Source: Phanerochaete sordida (taxonomy: Eukaryota; Basidiomycota; Agaricomycetes; Polyporales; Phanerochaetaceae). Taken from it: a stretch of 22,067 nucleotides of DNA. A program made the position numbers and the translations under genes. Position 1 is the stretch's first letter. Each line of letters opens with the position of its first letter. This document shows positions 9,619 to 20,414 of this stretch, piece after piece. The notes beneath the pieces are model-generated. The model had not been told where the DNA came from. It made no database searches and worked only from the letters and a program-made list of their open reading frames with translations. The DNA lies in contig BPQB01000175.1 of the NCBI GenBank assembly GCA_019973155.2, positions 1 through 22,067 on the forward strand, in the 5' to 3' direction.

Positions 9619-10716
9619 TGTCAGAAAATCTGAAATCGCCTCGCGAGGCAATTGCCGCGAGATAGCCTCCGGATCAGCCTCGTGAGGCTCCCCCGAGCCT
9701 CCCGAGGCATCTAGACGCCAGATTACCTCCTCTTGGGGTAGTTCTCGATAAGATTGCGTCGGAACACCCAACAATCTATCTAAGTCTTCCCAAACTCGTC
9801 TGGGCGCCAGACTCCATGTTGACTTTCGACCTCCACCATCTCCCGTGCCCAGCCTCGCCTTCGACGGCTTTGCCTTCGACAACGCCCACTGCAACGCCCT
9901 TCGCCCTCGACACCCCCTCACCCACCAGCTCCTGACCTCTGCGCCTGCAACTGCGCCTCACTGAAAGCGCTTTGTGCGCTGCACCGTTGCCTGGTGAGTG
10001 TGCATTCTGCTGCGCCGTGTGCTCTCCCACCCCGTCTGCCCGGGTGCGTGGGAGCAGCGCATGACGACCGTACATCGTCATGTGCTGCTCCTCGCACACA
10101 GCGGGCTCTTGCTTCGGCCTGCGGCATGTCGTGTACTAGGAGGCAATGCACAGGCCCTAGACCGCCGTGCTTCTCGACAAGGTGCGTCGAGCTTCCTCAT
10201 CTACACGCGCACGAGGCTGATACTCTAATAGCTATGCATGCCCCAGAACATCTCCCTTGCGTGTGACCGCTGCGCCGGTTGAACCCCGTCACCAATTGCT
10301 CTCATAGGTAAGTTCATATAGCTTGCTGTATCAAGCATCTCAAGCTCACTCATCGACATAGATCTGTCTTTGCTGTATCGACCATGACTCCAGCTCCCCT
10401 GCCATCGATACCATGTACTTACCAGGCCGCGAGAGGATCGCCTGTGCCCCATATGTATTATAATAACGATAATTCTGATCCAATAATAAAGCTAATGACC
10501 GAGTAAGAAAAAAGTAAGCTAAGGAAATAATGGATAGTGAACAAGTAAGTAGCATTATGAATACGGATTGTTATCGGGTCAATGCCTCATGAGGCGCCTA
10601 GGGAGGGCCTTGCGAGGCCTCGGGATGCCAGACTCTCCTATCCAGATGCGGGGGGAGCCTCAAGACCATCTTGAGGCCTCATGGCGCCTATCGATATCAA
10701 AACCTTTTTTCTGACA
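9619..10716 (+). mobile_element. Nested 1.1-kb non-autonomous relative of the transposon
   Basis: Begins TGTCAGAAAATC at 9619 and ends with its mirror, TTTTTTCTGACA, at 10716; the first ten terminal bases are identical. TA precedes and follows it, a candidate 2-bp duplication. Both ends carry subterminal palindromes of the form GCCTCNNGAGGC: 9638-9649, 9677-9688 and 9697-9708 on the left; 10584-10595 and the one-mismatch 10607-10618 on the right. No frame inside resembles a transposase; a 101-codon minus frame at 9616-9921 runs through the palindromes and terminus and is unlikely to be a gene. The AT-rich stretch at 10455-10556, with AAGTAAG words, resembles the tail near the right end of the large element. 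It sits 46 bp before the transposase start codon. Confidence 0.7.
9638..9708. repeat. Left subterminal GCCTCNNGAGGC palindromes of the nested element
   Basis: Three 12-bp palindromes differ only at the two central bases (CG, GT/CG-type and CC), at 9638, 9677 and 9697. The right end has matching copies at 10584 and (imperfect) 10607. They are probable transposase-recognition sites and differ from the TCATGA/CTCAAG words of the host element. Confidence 0.6.
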
Positions 10717-10762
10717 TACACTGTGCGCTGCGTGAAGTGAAGTACGTCCTCGCGATCCGGCC

Positions 10763-13700
10763 ATGGGAGGACGAGGGCATCATAAGAAAGATGGGCCTCG
10801 CACATGTCGCTCATGCGACAAGGTGTTCGACACGGCGAGGGGGTTTCCTCAGCACGAGAAGGCATGCTCTAAGGCCAAGGCACTGGCAGAGCAAAGCCAA
10901 AAGGCGTACCTCGAGATTCAGCAGGAGCAGAGTGGGCAGGAGGGCAGGAAGCGAAAGAAACGTGAGTATTAGCAGGTATCTACTGCGATTGCGCTCTCAT
11001 ATCTTACAGGACGACTCCGGAGGTCTCTCGACGAGCCGGCAGGCATGCAGCACTCTACTGCACCGCCTTTCGCAGAAGGTACGTACAATAATGCTCCATG
11101 TGCTCAATTTATTCTTATGGGCTCTAGGTTCATCTGGCGAAAACCTTCATGATCCGCTGGACTACGCGGACCACCAAGCATCTCCCTCTGGCGGCGCAGA
11201 TGCAGCCGGCACAGGGTCGACTCGTGGCAAGGCTATTCCCAATGCGCAACTGAACGTTCGCTCAAACAACTTGTTTTCTTCAGCTGCGTCCCCGCCTCCG
11301 CACAATTCGGCCGAATCGACTGCGCCGACGCCCCGTCGAGAGCCTGAGCCGCTACCGGCGGGTCAGTCGCCTAACATCAACGACGTCAAAGTGGAGTACC
11401 ACCCTCAAAGCGGCAGAGAGTCGTGCACCTACAGCTTCTACAATTACGCCAACGATCAACAGTCTGTTGTCCTCGAGGAGGGCGATCCATGGAAGCCTTT
11501 CAGTTCTCGGGACGACTATGAGTTCGCCAACATCGTCCTCCAAGCTGGTATGAAGCAAGAACAAGTGGACTGCCTTTTCGATATCATCAGAAGGAAGTGC
11601 AAGAACGAGTCCGACCTCACTTTTGGGTCGTACAAAGACGTCGAGGCAGCGTGGAATCAGGCCGGCTCTCAGTATCCCGGGGTACGCGTTCATTATTCTG
11701 TAGCCGGCATTGCATAATTTATCCAAATATTATTCGATTTTGCCTCATCTCGCCGTGCAGTTCAAGAAGGATGAAGTGACCGTCGAGTATCTGAAGACAG
11801 ACCTCACTTACGAGGTTCTGTACCGTGATACTCAGGAGCTGGTCAAACTCATGCTGGAGGACCCGAAGCTTTCGCCACACTTCAAGTGGGACGCGCGTCG
11901 GACGTACAAGTGGGACGGTCAGCAATGGGAGCAATTCTGGGAGCCCGAACCTACTTCGGGGTCGTATATGTGGGACGTTCAGGTAGGCGGATAATTATGC
12001 TAGCTCGATAGAGCTGATTTCAAGCTGATTTATTGAATCTAGTCCCAAACACCGGAAGGAGGCACACCTTTAGGCATATATTTATATGCAGACAAGAACA
12101 AGCTGTCGTCCTTCGGGACCCAGAAGGGCTATCCGGTTATCATGCGCATCACGAACCTGGATGCTGATGTTCGACATGGACCAGGCCTTGGCGGCGGTCA
12201 CGTCGTTGGGTTTCTGCCAGATGTGAGCTCTTCATATATTCGCCAAAACTTCGCACTCAAATCATGTAGGTAGGCGATCCGGCGGAGCACTCAGGGAAGA
12301 CAAGCTGGGCAAACCACAAGCGAGCGGTCTGGCACGCTGCCATGGAGAAAATTATCAAGCCGCTCCTTCCGGAGGATTACGACGTCGACTGCGGGATGAC
12401 TGTCAAGTGTGGCGATCACAAGACTCGCTGCTTTTACACCTTCATGAATATTTTTGCAGGTGATTATGAAGAGCAGTGAGTACGCTTTCTGTCGACGATT
12501 CTTTGAATGGAAAATACTCTGGATTGCTAACAATTGGCAGAGCCTGCATGTGCCTTCTTCGAGGGAACAACTCGAACTACCCTTGCCCGGTGTGCAAGGT
12601 ACACCTCGAAGATCTCAGTATGCTCAGCCAAGACCATGAAGAGCGGACTGTGGAAGAGGTTCAAGCTGCAATGTCTCATCGGCTGGCTGGTGCCCGAGAC
12701 GAGGCATGTGCGAAGCTTGGTATCCGTCCTGTAAAGGTACGCAAATTTCCGATGTATAATCTTTGTGCCTCTGCCACTGGGCCAACTGCCTACAGTGCGC
12801 GCCATGCGGCCGGTCCCCGCGTGGTTCGCATGTACGCGTTGTTTATCATTGCGCGCGGGCCGGTGGTCGACCGCTTCATTGCGTTTGTGTGTCGCTGCGG
12901 CTGGGTCGAGAGACCTATGGTACGCGGCACCCCACTGGTCGTCCGTGCACCTCCTGCGTTCGCGCGGTGCTGGTCGCACGTTCCTTGCTGCGCGCGCCGC
13001 TGTGGCTGGGCCGAAAGGCCTGCGGTGCGCGGCACGCCGCTGACCGTCCGCGCACCGGTGGTCGCGCGCGTTTCGTACGCGGGCGCAGCTGTGGCATACA
13101 ATGCGCGGCACGTCGCGCATCATCTGCGGTCTTCGCGTGCGCCGCTGCGGCGTATTCGAAGAGCCTACCGTGCGCGGCACGCCGCTGACCGTTCGCGCAC
13201 CGGTGGTCGCGCGCGTTTCGTGCGCGGGCGCAGCTGTGGCATACAGTGCGCGGCACGCCGCGCGTCATCTACGGTCTTCGCGTGCGCCGCTGCGGCGTAC
13301 TCGAAAGTCCTACCGTGCGTGGCACGCCGCTGGTCGTGCGCGCACCGCTGGTCCCGCGCGTTTATTGCGTGCGCGCAGCTGCGGCTGGGCCAACTTAGGG
13401 CACAGCTTATGGTGTGCACGACGTCGCTGGCCGTCCGCATACCGCTGGTTGTGCGCGTACCCTGCAGGCGCGCCGTTGGTCCTCCGCGTTTATTCATTGC
13501 TGCAGCTCGGCCAAAAGGCCTGTGATGAGCAATGCGCTGCTGGTCCTCCGCGTGCCGTGCGTGTGCGCATTGCTGGTCGCGTGATTTCTTTGCAAGTGTG
13601 CGCTGCTGCGGCTGGGCAAAAGCTTGGCCCCAGATGCGCGCCGCTCAGTTCATCGATCTCGCTCGGTGCACTCACGTGCTTACTGGAATTGTTTAACAGA

Positions 13701-15470
13701 ATGTCATGTGGATCTGGCCACGAACAGACCCATTCAAGGCGAGCTCATTCGACGAGCTTCATTACTTTGGGAACGGTGTATTCGGATATCACTGCATCAA
13801 AGAACTCAAGACGCGCCTGAAGGAGTACCCTGCAGAGGGCCGCGACTTCAAGACACTGCTGGATCGTGGGTAAGCAATGAGTTGGCTTTGTATGACGAAA
13901 TCTGAGGCTCACCTACTGGCTCAAGGATCATGAATGTGCCTCGTTGGCCGACCCTTCATCACTTCGAGAAGGGCTTCACGAACATCAGCTTCACCGATGG
14001 CTCAAAATATGACGATCTGGCTAAGGTACGTCCATGCTCTCATTCCCGGAGGGCATGATACTTACAAGGGGAGAAGGTGATGGTACATGCATGCCACGAC
14101 GTTTTCCCAAAGGACCTCTGCCCTCGAGAGTACACGCTCATGAGGCTTATCCGAAATTATACAATCTGCAAGAATCTAGGCGGTCTCCAGGTCCATACAG
14201 AGCAAAGCCTTGACGAGCTCGAGAAGGCTATCCTCGCATTTGGAGACATATTAGAGGTATGCCCTTCATAATTATTCGCAGAATTAACCACATTAACAGC
14301 ACTACCAGGACTACGAGCAGTACGCCGAGTCGGACATCAAGCCAAAGGACTGGAACGTCATAAAGATCCATATCCAGAAGCACATTAGGCGAGACGTCGA
14401 GCTCAAGGGCAGCCTGCTCAGCATGAGCACGAAGCACTCGGAGAAGTTCCACGGGCCCATGCGGAAGAACTACTTGGCTCGCACAAATTTCAAGAACGTA
14501 ATGGAGCAGGTGTGTTCCCGTGTGTTCTATCGTATTATTGCTAATAAACGCTTACAATTGTCCTCATACTCAGCTTGCTAAGTGGGACCACCGGTTCTTC
14601 GTCTCCGAAGTCATCCGGGAGAACATCGAGGCCTGGGACAAGATGATCAAGGAAGAGGAAGATCGGATCGCTGCACAGAAGAAGGAAGATCTCCCTGAGG
14701 GCGCTGGAAAGCATCGGCCGAGGGCGAGGGATCTGAACCAATGGGAACAAATCTATCTGGGAGCTCCAGACCCGGTCACCACCTATGGCGCCTTCGAGCA
14801 TTGGCACAAGGACGATGTTGCGTACGAGCGATTCCGGATCAAGCTGAACAACTTCCTCAAGGTGTTCCTAAACGATCACGCAAATCTCGAGGGTTCCGAG
14901 TGGAAAGACGAGCCCGATGACTACCGATATACCACCAAACTTTCGAGCAAGGACGAGGTAGATATGATTTTCACATGCAAGTGCGATTCTGATAATACTT
15001 CTATCTTACAGCTCATTCCCTGTCGGTTTCTGGAGGTGGAGTACGAGTCGTTCGGCACGTGGGAAACCTCCCAAGACAAGCTGCGATGCAACCCGGATTT
15101 CCACAAGAAAGGAGAGCGCTACGACAGCGTGTTATTCCGGGAAACCGAGGACACGTTCACATTTGCTAGGTTGATCTGTATCTTTATCTGCAAGACAGAC
15201 GGCCATCGATTGCCCATGGCACTGGTTCAGCCGTACGACGGAGCGATCGCCACGTCGGATGGTCGCCGACCGGTGGATTGGGATTTCCAGTTCCACCGAG
15301 TCAAGCTTGCAGAACGAAGTGACTCACGTGTCATCCCGCTTCGCGCTGTTGAACGAGGTGCACTGCTTACAGAGGATCCGGACCATGAAGACGAGTATCT
15401 TGTGGTAGACACCGTAGACACTGACATGTTCCTTCGGATACGAAAGATGCACCCTGAACATTTTATTTGA
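10763..15470 (+). CDS. Plavaka transposase, 13 exons, apparently intact
   Basis: Exons 10763-10961, 11010-11078, 11128-11681, 11761-11982, 12043-12222, 12270-12475, 12541-12736, 13700-13869, 13926-14025, 14077-14256, 14300-14509, 14574-14957 and 15012-15470 join in phase to 1042 aa with no stop, near the usual length of this family. Family marks in order: an N-terminal C2H2/C2HC finger (C15, C18, H31, C35); WDARRTYKWDG; YADKNKLSSFG (about 361-373) followed by GYPVIMRITNL; GGGHVVGFLP; a CGD..GDYEEQACMCLLRG block and CPVC (492-495); FDELH (D560); FTDGSKYDDLAK; SEKFHGPMRK (E740). D365, D560 and E740 are plausible RNase H-like catalytic acids, by inference. The ATG (GGCCATGGG) lies 46 bp after the nested element, so the native promoter has been displaced. 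Intron 7 is 963 bp; the others are 43-79 bp. It would cut and paste this element and short relatives in the nucleus. Confidence 0.9.
12737..13699 (+). repeat. GC-rich tandem array filling intron 7 of the transposase
   Basis: The intron keeps a GTACGC donor at 12737 and a GTTTAACAG acceptor ending at 13699, but most of it is GC-rich repeat. A 145-bp unit starting GTGCGCGGCACGCCGCTG occurs at 13025, 13170 and (more diverged) 13315, exactly in register. Less regular related sequence lies on both sides (12780-13024 and 13400-13620). The low AT content leaves several frames open across it, including one continuous with exon 7 to 13525, but these read as Arg/Ala/Val/Cys-rich repeats and are not credible coding sequence. 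Confidence 0.8.
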
Positions 15471-16904
15471 CGCGTTATTCCATAGATTTTATCGCCGTTC
15501 GAATGCATTCATGAACTGCCTGACGCCTTTATGGTTTATTGCAGTATCCTAATCTGATGAGACCCACACAAGACGCAAGCCATAGACTACGAGCCGCGCA
15601 GCCGCGCAGCCGAGCAGCCGTACGTTCGAACGGCCCAGCGGAAGTGTGGCACATAAAATCAGTAATATGCCGGGGACCAGGGAAGTCACTGGCCTCCGCC
15701 AGTACCTGCTGCACTCCACTGGCAGTCGATGCAGACTGATGGCCGTAGCCAGTGGCGGTTGGTGTATTCCGCCGCATATTGGTGGGGTATAATGCACCTC
15801 GGCGGCCAGCACTGTGGTCCACCAATAGCCAGTGGTAGCCAGTGATGTGCACTGGAGGAGTGGTGTGCCAGGCTCTTGAAGGGTCGATAAGGGCCTCATT
15901 GGTCGAGGGTACGGCCAGAACAAGCGGGAAGGCAAGGGCGCCCACAGAGGCGGTTTCTGTAGGGCTATACGGTATTGTATTCATGTCCTCGTAGATAGCG
16001 TGCTGCAGCTTGTAGGGCGGGTGAGTGGCGGACTTGAGATGTGAGCACCCGTGGAAGGGGTGGCAAGAAATGATTTCAGGAGGCAATAGACGACGTAAAT
16101 AAATTAGTTAAGCTCCATACTTGGCCAGGTATGCCTCTGAAGACCTCGAGGAAATAGCTCACGATATCCTCAATGTGGTGTTGCCACAAAAAATGGCGGC
16201 CTCCGATGGATGCCAAACGACTGGGAGTCATTTGGGTCGCATCTGCCTTCAGGCTTTGAGTACAGGTATAGAACTTATTTTCTGGGCCAGATGTGTGTCC
16301 GCTTCTGCCATTCTCATACTCCCTATAGTCAAATACCCCGTCAATCCTGCTCTTAAAATGGGATCTCGTCCAGACACGGCCACGGAGGAGAGCGCAGGTG
16401 TTTAATTCCTGGGTGCGCACTGGGGTGCCGCTAGGCCAGTGTTGTGAGGATCTCGCGCCACTCACAGAAGCCGGGGGATCTTTTGCTAAGACTCCTTGCT
16501 TTGTAGACAGTACATATGCATGTATAGCTGATTTATGAAGACGTCAAACCATATATTTAGTACACGTTGAATATCCAGCCAAATTCCTCGGTATTTATTC
16601 TCGTACATCGTCGGAGGAACTATGCTTGAACAAGACACAAAGGCTGAACGTAGCTACTCCTATGTTTATGTAGAGTACACTATGATTGTAATAGCCACCT
16701 CTTAAGGCCTTGTTCAATCATGTTTCTTCTTGCGCGGTCAATAGCAGCGGAGTAGGACCCCGGAAACCTTTTACCGTGACATGCACATAAGTAGCCGGGT
16801 ATGCGCGGTGCTCGCAGCGGGTTCATAGCCACGTTCGCGCACCGGACGCTCCACGAAAATGTATCGGATAAATTCTTGTTAGCACCTCGTAGGAGCTGTC
16901 GGCC
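15471..16904. other. Region between the transposase and the middle array
   Basis: Starts with the transposase 3' UTR. At 15690-15855 the words CCAGTGG, GCCAGTG and CCACTGGC recur at least six times in both orientations, including two TAGCCAGTG only nine bases apart. A 129-codon minus frame at 16076-16465 has ordinary protein composition (for example HFKSRIDGVFDYREYENG) but I recognise nothing in it and find no good splice partner; it may be a relic. The short dispersed repeat lies at 16722-16780. Confidence 0.35.
16722..16780 (+). repeat. Short dispersed repeat, copy inside the transposon
   Basis: Shares the exact 15-mer AGGACCCCGGAAACC (16754-16768) and similar flanks with 5928-5984 in the left flank. 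Its presence both inside and outside the element means it is an independent repeat or a captured piece. Confidence 0.45.
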
Positions 16905-17300
16905 CAGTGCGATCAGTGCGGGCGCACACACAAAATGCAGACGGTGAACTGCTCACCGCGCATTATAGGGCCAGACAGCCCAGCGCAGAAGTGCGCGCAG
17001 AAGACAGGAACGGCAGCCACGCGGCGTGCAGGCAAAGGGCTGATTATCCCAAGGCGGGCGGCGCACATAAGACGAGGACAGCGGCCGCGCGCTGCACAAT
17101 CGCATGATCGGTTCGCGCAGCGGGAGCGGTGCGCGTGTGCCCACAAGATATGGACGGTGCACCACACACCACGCAGTCGTAAGGCCGTTCAGCCGAACGG
17201 AACAGTGCGCACTTGACGACACAGACAGCGAGTCGTGCGCCTTCCCACTGTAGAGTCTGTCGGCCTAGTAATGTCGGCGCGGGCACACAATCAGGATGGC
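16905..17300 (-). repeat. Middle GC-rich array, inverted relative to the right array
   Basis: Read on the minus strand, this region repeats phrases such as CTGGCCCTATAATGCGCGG and TTGTGTGTGCGCCCGCACTG. These correspond to CTGGCCCTACAGTGCACGG and TTGTGTGCGCCACTCGCACTGG of the array at 20415-21275. It is a degenerate repeat without a clean period. Overlapping frames of 60-90 codons here are products of low AT content. Confidence 0.6.
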
Positions 17301-17376
17301 GGATCAGCACGAGCAGCACAAATATTTAATAACACCAAGCGCGACATAATTGTACGGAGATAGCAGTGACAAAACA

Positions 17377-19823
17377 TTAAGATCGTCCGGCCCTATTTCT
17401 CAAAATCCGAGCAGGACCTGGCACCGGTGTGACAGCGGCCTCCTCCTCGTCGACGCTAGCAGGCACAGGTGAGTTCGTCGGAGGCGCCTCCCGGGATTTC
17501 GACTTGGGTGCTGCGCTAGCCTTCGGTTTACCTACCCTGCCCCCTGCCAAAGCCCTAGCTTCGTCGGCCTTGGCTACAGCTGCAACCTTGGCCGATGCCT
17601 GAGCTGCAGCAGCAACCTTCGCCGCGTCAGCTTGGGCTGCGGCAGCAGACTGTGCTGCGTCGGCCTTCGCTGCCTTCCTCTTGACGACCTTCGAGATGGC
17701 GACCTCAGTTTCCGAGCCTTGAGGATCCTCGGTCGACGCCGCAGCCGTGTTCGACGCCGCAGCCATGTTTGCCTGACCCGCAGCCTTGCCGCGCCTCTTG
17801 GGCACAACCTTCTTGACAGGCTTCTCTGGAGCGGGCTCGTCGATGTCGGAGTGAACTGACGGATCGCTATCGGAGCGAAGTGGCTGGTCGGTCCTTGAGG
17901 GAGCTGGCGAAGGAGCAGGCTCGTCGATACCAGACGAAACTGGATGGTCGGGGCTCGAGGAAGCAGGATGGTCGTCGTCAAAGGCCTGGTCCCCAAGGTC
18001 GAGGTCGGCGAAGCTCTGCTCGAGCAAATCGTCGTCAGAGCCCGTGTCTACGATCTTCGGGGCGGGGATAGACGCGGTGACTGGGCGCCGAGCAGAGGAG
18101 CTGGGCTGGGTATTCTTCGACGACGATGCCCCTCGGGCCACTGCGGAGGCGGTGGTGGAAGACGTCCGAGAAGGGACCTGAGCGGACACAGCGCGGACAG
18201 TGCTGGGCAATGTGTCAGATGGATAGGTCCGTGCAGGAGGGCGAGCATGCTGGGCAGGAAGAGATGGAGGCTTGCTCCGGCCGTGGTACTCGTCGACTGC
18301 AGGAGACGTAGAGGAAGAATCGAGGGGACCTGCTCGAGATACAGAGGAACGGCCAGAAATCGGCGGCAGCGGACCGTGAGCAGCGTCTGGGGAGCCAACG
18401 GCAGCGAGGAGGTCGTCAAGCTCCTGCGCCCGGGCTTCCTCCACTGCGCGGGCGTCGGCCTCCTCCTCCTCCTGGAGCTCCATGAAGTCCAGGCTCTTCT
18501 TGTGGAAGACGACGCCATCGATCCACCGACGGAGACGGACGATCCCCGGCATATCCCAGATGAGCATCAGGTACTGCTTGAGCTCCTCGAAGTGGGCCTC
18601 GGGCTGGAAGTCCCCGTCCTTTATAGCGTTTGCAAACTGGAGATGGCTGCAGTATCGGAAGCGGATCTAAAATGTATGTAAATTTACGGGTAGAATTTAA
18701 ATGTTGAGATGATGCGCACCATCATGAGGGTCATCGCGATTGCAGCGGGTGGCGTCGTCGTGACAGACTTGAGGTACGTGCTGCCCTTCGCGCGCTCTGA
18801 GGCGTCGCCAGAGCTGCCCCACATCCAGTCTCGGATAATCTACAAAACCATGTGAGCAAACCGCCGACGGCATAGGTAGAGCGAGGACTTACACAGGGTA
18901 GGGCTACGATGAAGAACACCATGGCCTTCCTCGTCTTGTCGCCGCCGGGATAGTAGCATGGCGGCAGGATTTCGGTCTTGGATCCCCTTAGCGCGATAGC
19001 GTCCCGGTCGATCTTCCGTAGTGCTGGGTCGAGGTCGAGGATTTTTTTGTGCTCGGGTGCGTAGATGGGGAGTAAGGTCTTCACGTGGGTGGAGAAGTAA
19101 TTTCTCTGTTTCTTGAGCATTCCCTCCCACTGTCAAGGACACGTAAGCATGCACCAAGCAGCACAGCAGAGTCCAGACTTACCTCGATTTGCACGTAGGG
19201 AACTTTACCGATATACTTGAGCAGCGGGTCGTCTGTGCCCAGAACCTCAAATATCTCCGCTGTCTGCACCAGAAGCTTTGTCCGATCGCCAACATACTCG
19301 CCCTTCTTGTGATCCCAGTGACGAGGATCCGTGCGATCGAAGCCGACCGGCCGGGACGAGGAGAAGGCCTTGCTGTCCACCCAGGGGCGGTGACAGAAGT
19401 GGGTGATGAACGCACAGCTGTGGATGCTGTCCGTGAGGTCGACGACGTCCTTGGAAGCCGATTGAGCGGCCTTCGCCGCCTTGCCTCGGGACTTCGGTAT
19501 GGCAGCCTTCATCTTCTGTAGCTCGAGTTTGAGCTCTCGGTTCTCCACCTCCAGGTCGCGAATGCGAAGCTGGAGCTTCCCGCAGTACTGGAGGGACGTA
19601 AATGTTAGCGACGAACGGATCTATGACTGAGAAAAAATACCTCGCGCCACTCCGGGTCAGCGTGAGCGGAGGAGGAGGGCTTGTCGATCGCCCCGAGCGT
19701 GCCTTCCTCGGAGTTGTCCACCCCGTCTTCTTCGTCCTGCCGGACGTCCCGGAGCTGCCTGGAAAAATCTTCCTGCTCCGCGGTTTCGTCTTCCTCTATC
19801 TGGGTCTGGCGTGAAGGAGGCAT
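17377..19823 (-). CDS. Second transposon gene: coiled-coil protein, possibly DUF6698-like
   Basis: Minus-strand exons 19823-19641, 19587-19183, 19129-18893, 18839-18720 and 18666-17377 join in phase 0 throughout to 744 aa. All four introns are exactly 53 bp with GTA/GTG donors and CAG/TAG acceptors. Residues 1-61 are acidic. About 62-90 form a coiled coil (LRIRDLEVENRELKLELQKM). About 110-370 look like a folded domain, with FCHRPWVDSKAFSSSRPVGF, KKQRNYFSTHVKTLLPIYAP, WMWGSSGDASERAKGSTYLK and HFEELKQYLMLIWDMPG. The rest is Ser/Pro/Asp-rich, then Ala/Lys-rich. The order of blocks in the core recalls fungal DUF6698 proteins, but I hold this only as a possibility. No catalytic motif is seen. It is transcribed towards the transposase gene and flanked by oppositely oriented GC-rich arrays, so it travels with the element; a role as accessory DNA-binding or regulatory subunit is inference. 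Confidence 0.75.
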
Positions 19824-20410
19824 AGGCGAGAATTGCTGGTTTGGAAGAAGTGGGAGAGTAAAATGATGGGCAAAAATCGTGAGGAAGTGGCTACTACACC
19901 GGCAAGGGCGTACGAACCTTTATAATGCCACGGCGGGAATGTTCGACATGGGTGCTGTGTGAAAGGTTGGTCGAGTCTGTCAGAGCGTCAAGAGCCCGAG
20001 CGCAAATTGCTGCTTCGCCTCCAGGAAGCTGTCCCGTGGATCAACCCTGAGCATCGCAATAGACAGCACCAGTCCACGAAGCAGCAGCACTGTACAGCCA
20101 TCGCGTGCTTATCAGACATGCTTGCACGGTGACAAGAACATGAAAGTACCTGAGGAATGGGCGGTATCAGGGACCTTGATCACGCTGCAAGTCACGATGG
20201 GCCTTTGAAACGTCTGCTAGGCGAGAAAAATTGTAATTTGGGAGGTGCGGTGGTGCTCAACATTGCCTACCTGATCCAAATGGCCGCTTAGAGACAGCCT
20301 GCCGAGATTAATATGGCGGCGTTGATAATGCATGGCTTTTGTGTGCTGATACACGTGCGTGCTCAGTAACAATTAAACGGGTTCGACAGTGAAATGACCC
20401 ACTAACCGAG
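19824..20410 (-). promoter_or_regulatory. Upstream region of the second transposon gene
   Basis: On the minus strand a TATAAAG box sits at 19924-19918, about 95 bases before the ATG at 19823. Between them lies a pyrimidine-rich leader (CTCTCCCACTTCTTCC), the usual arrangement for a fungal core promoter. The remainder to 20410 has no coding frame or clear repeat. The ATG is preceded by CTCGCCT. Confidence 0.5.
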
Positions 20411-20414
20411 AGAT

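Noticed and set aside
12476..13525. 349-codon frame running from intron 6 through exon 7 into the GC-rich array
   Set aside because: It reads through two introns; beyond 12736 it is repeat-derived Arg/Ala/Val-rich sequence and the real transposase resumes at 13700.
13101..13820. 239-codon frame in the array
   Set aside because: Tandem repeat with few A/T, so stops are rare in several frames; it is out of frame with the conserved exon 8.
17944..18681. 245-codon plus-strand frame
   Set aside because: Antisense shadow of the Ser/Pro/Asp-rich last exon of the minus-strand gene.
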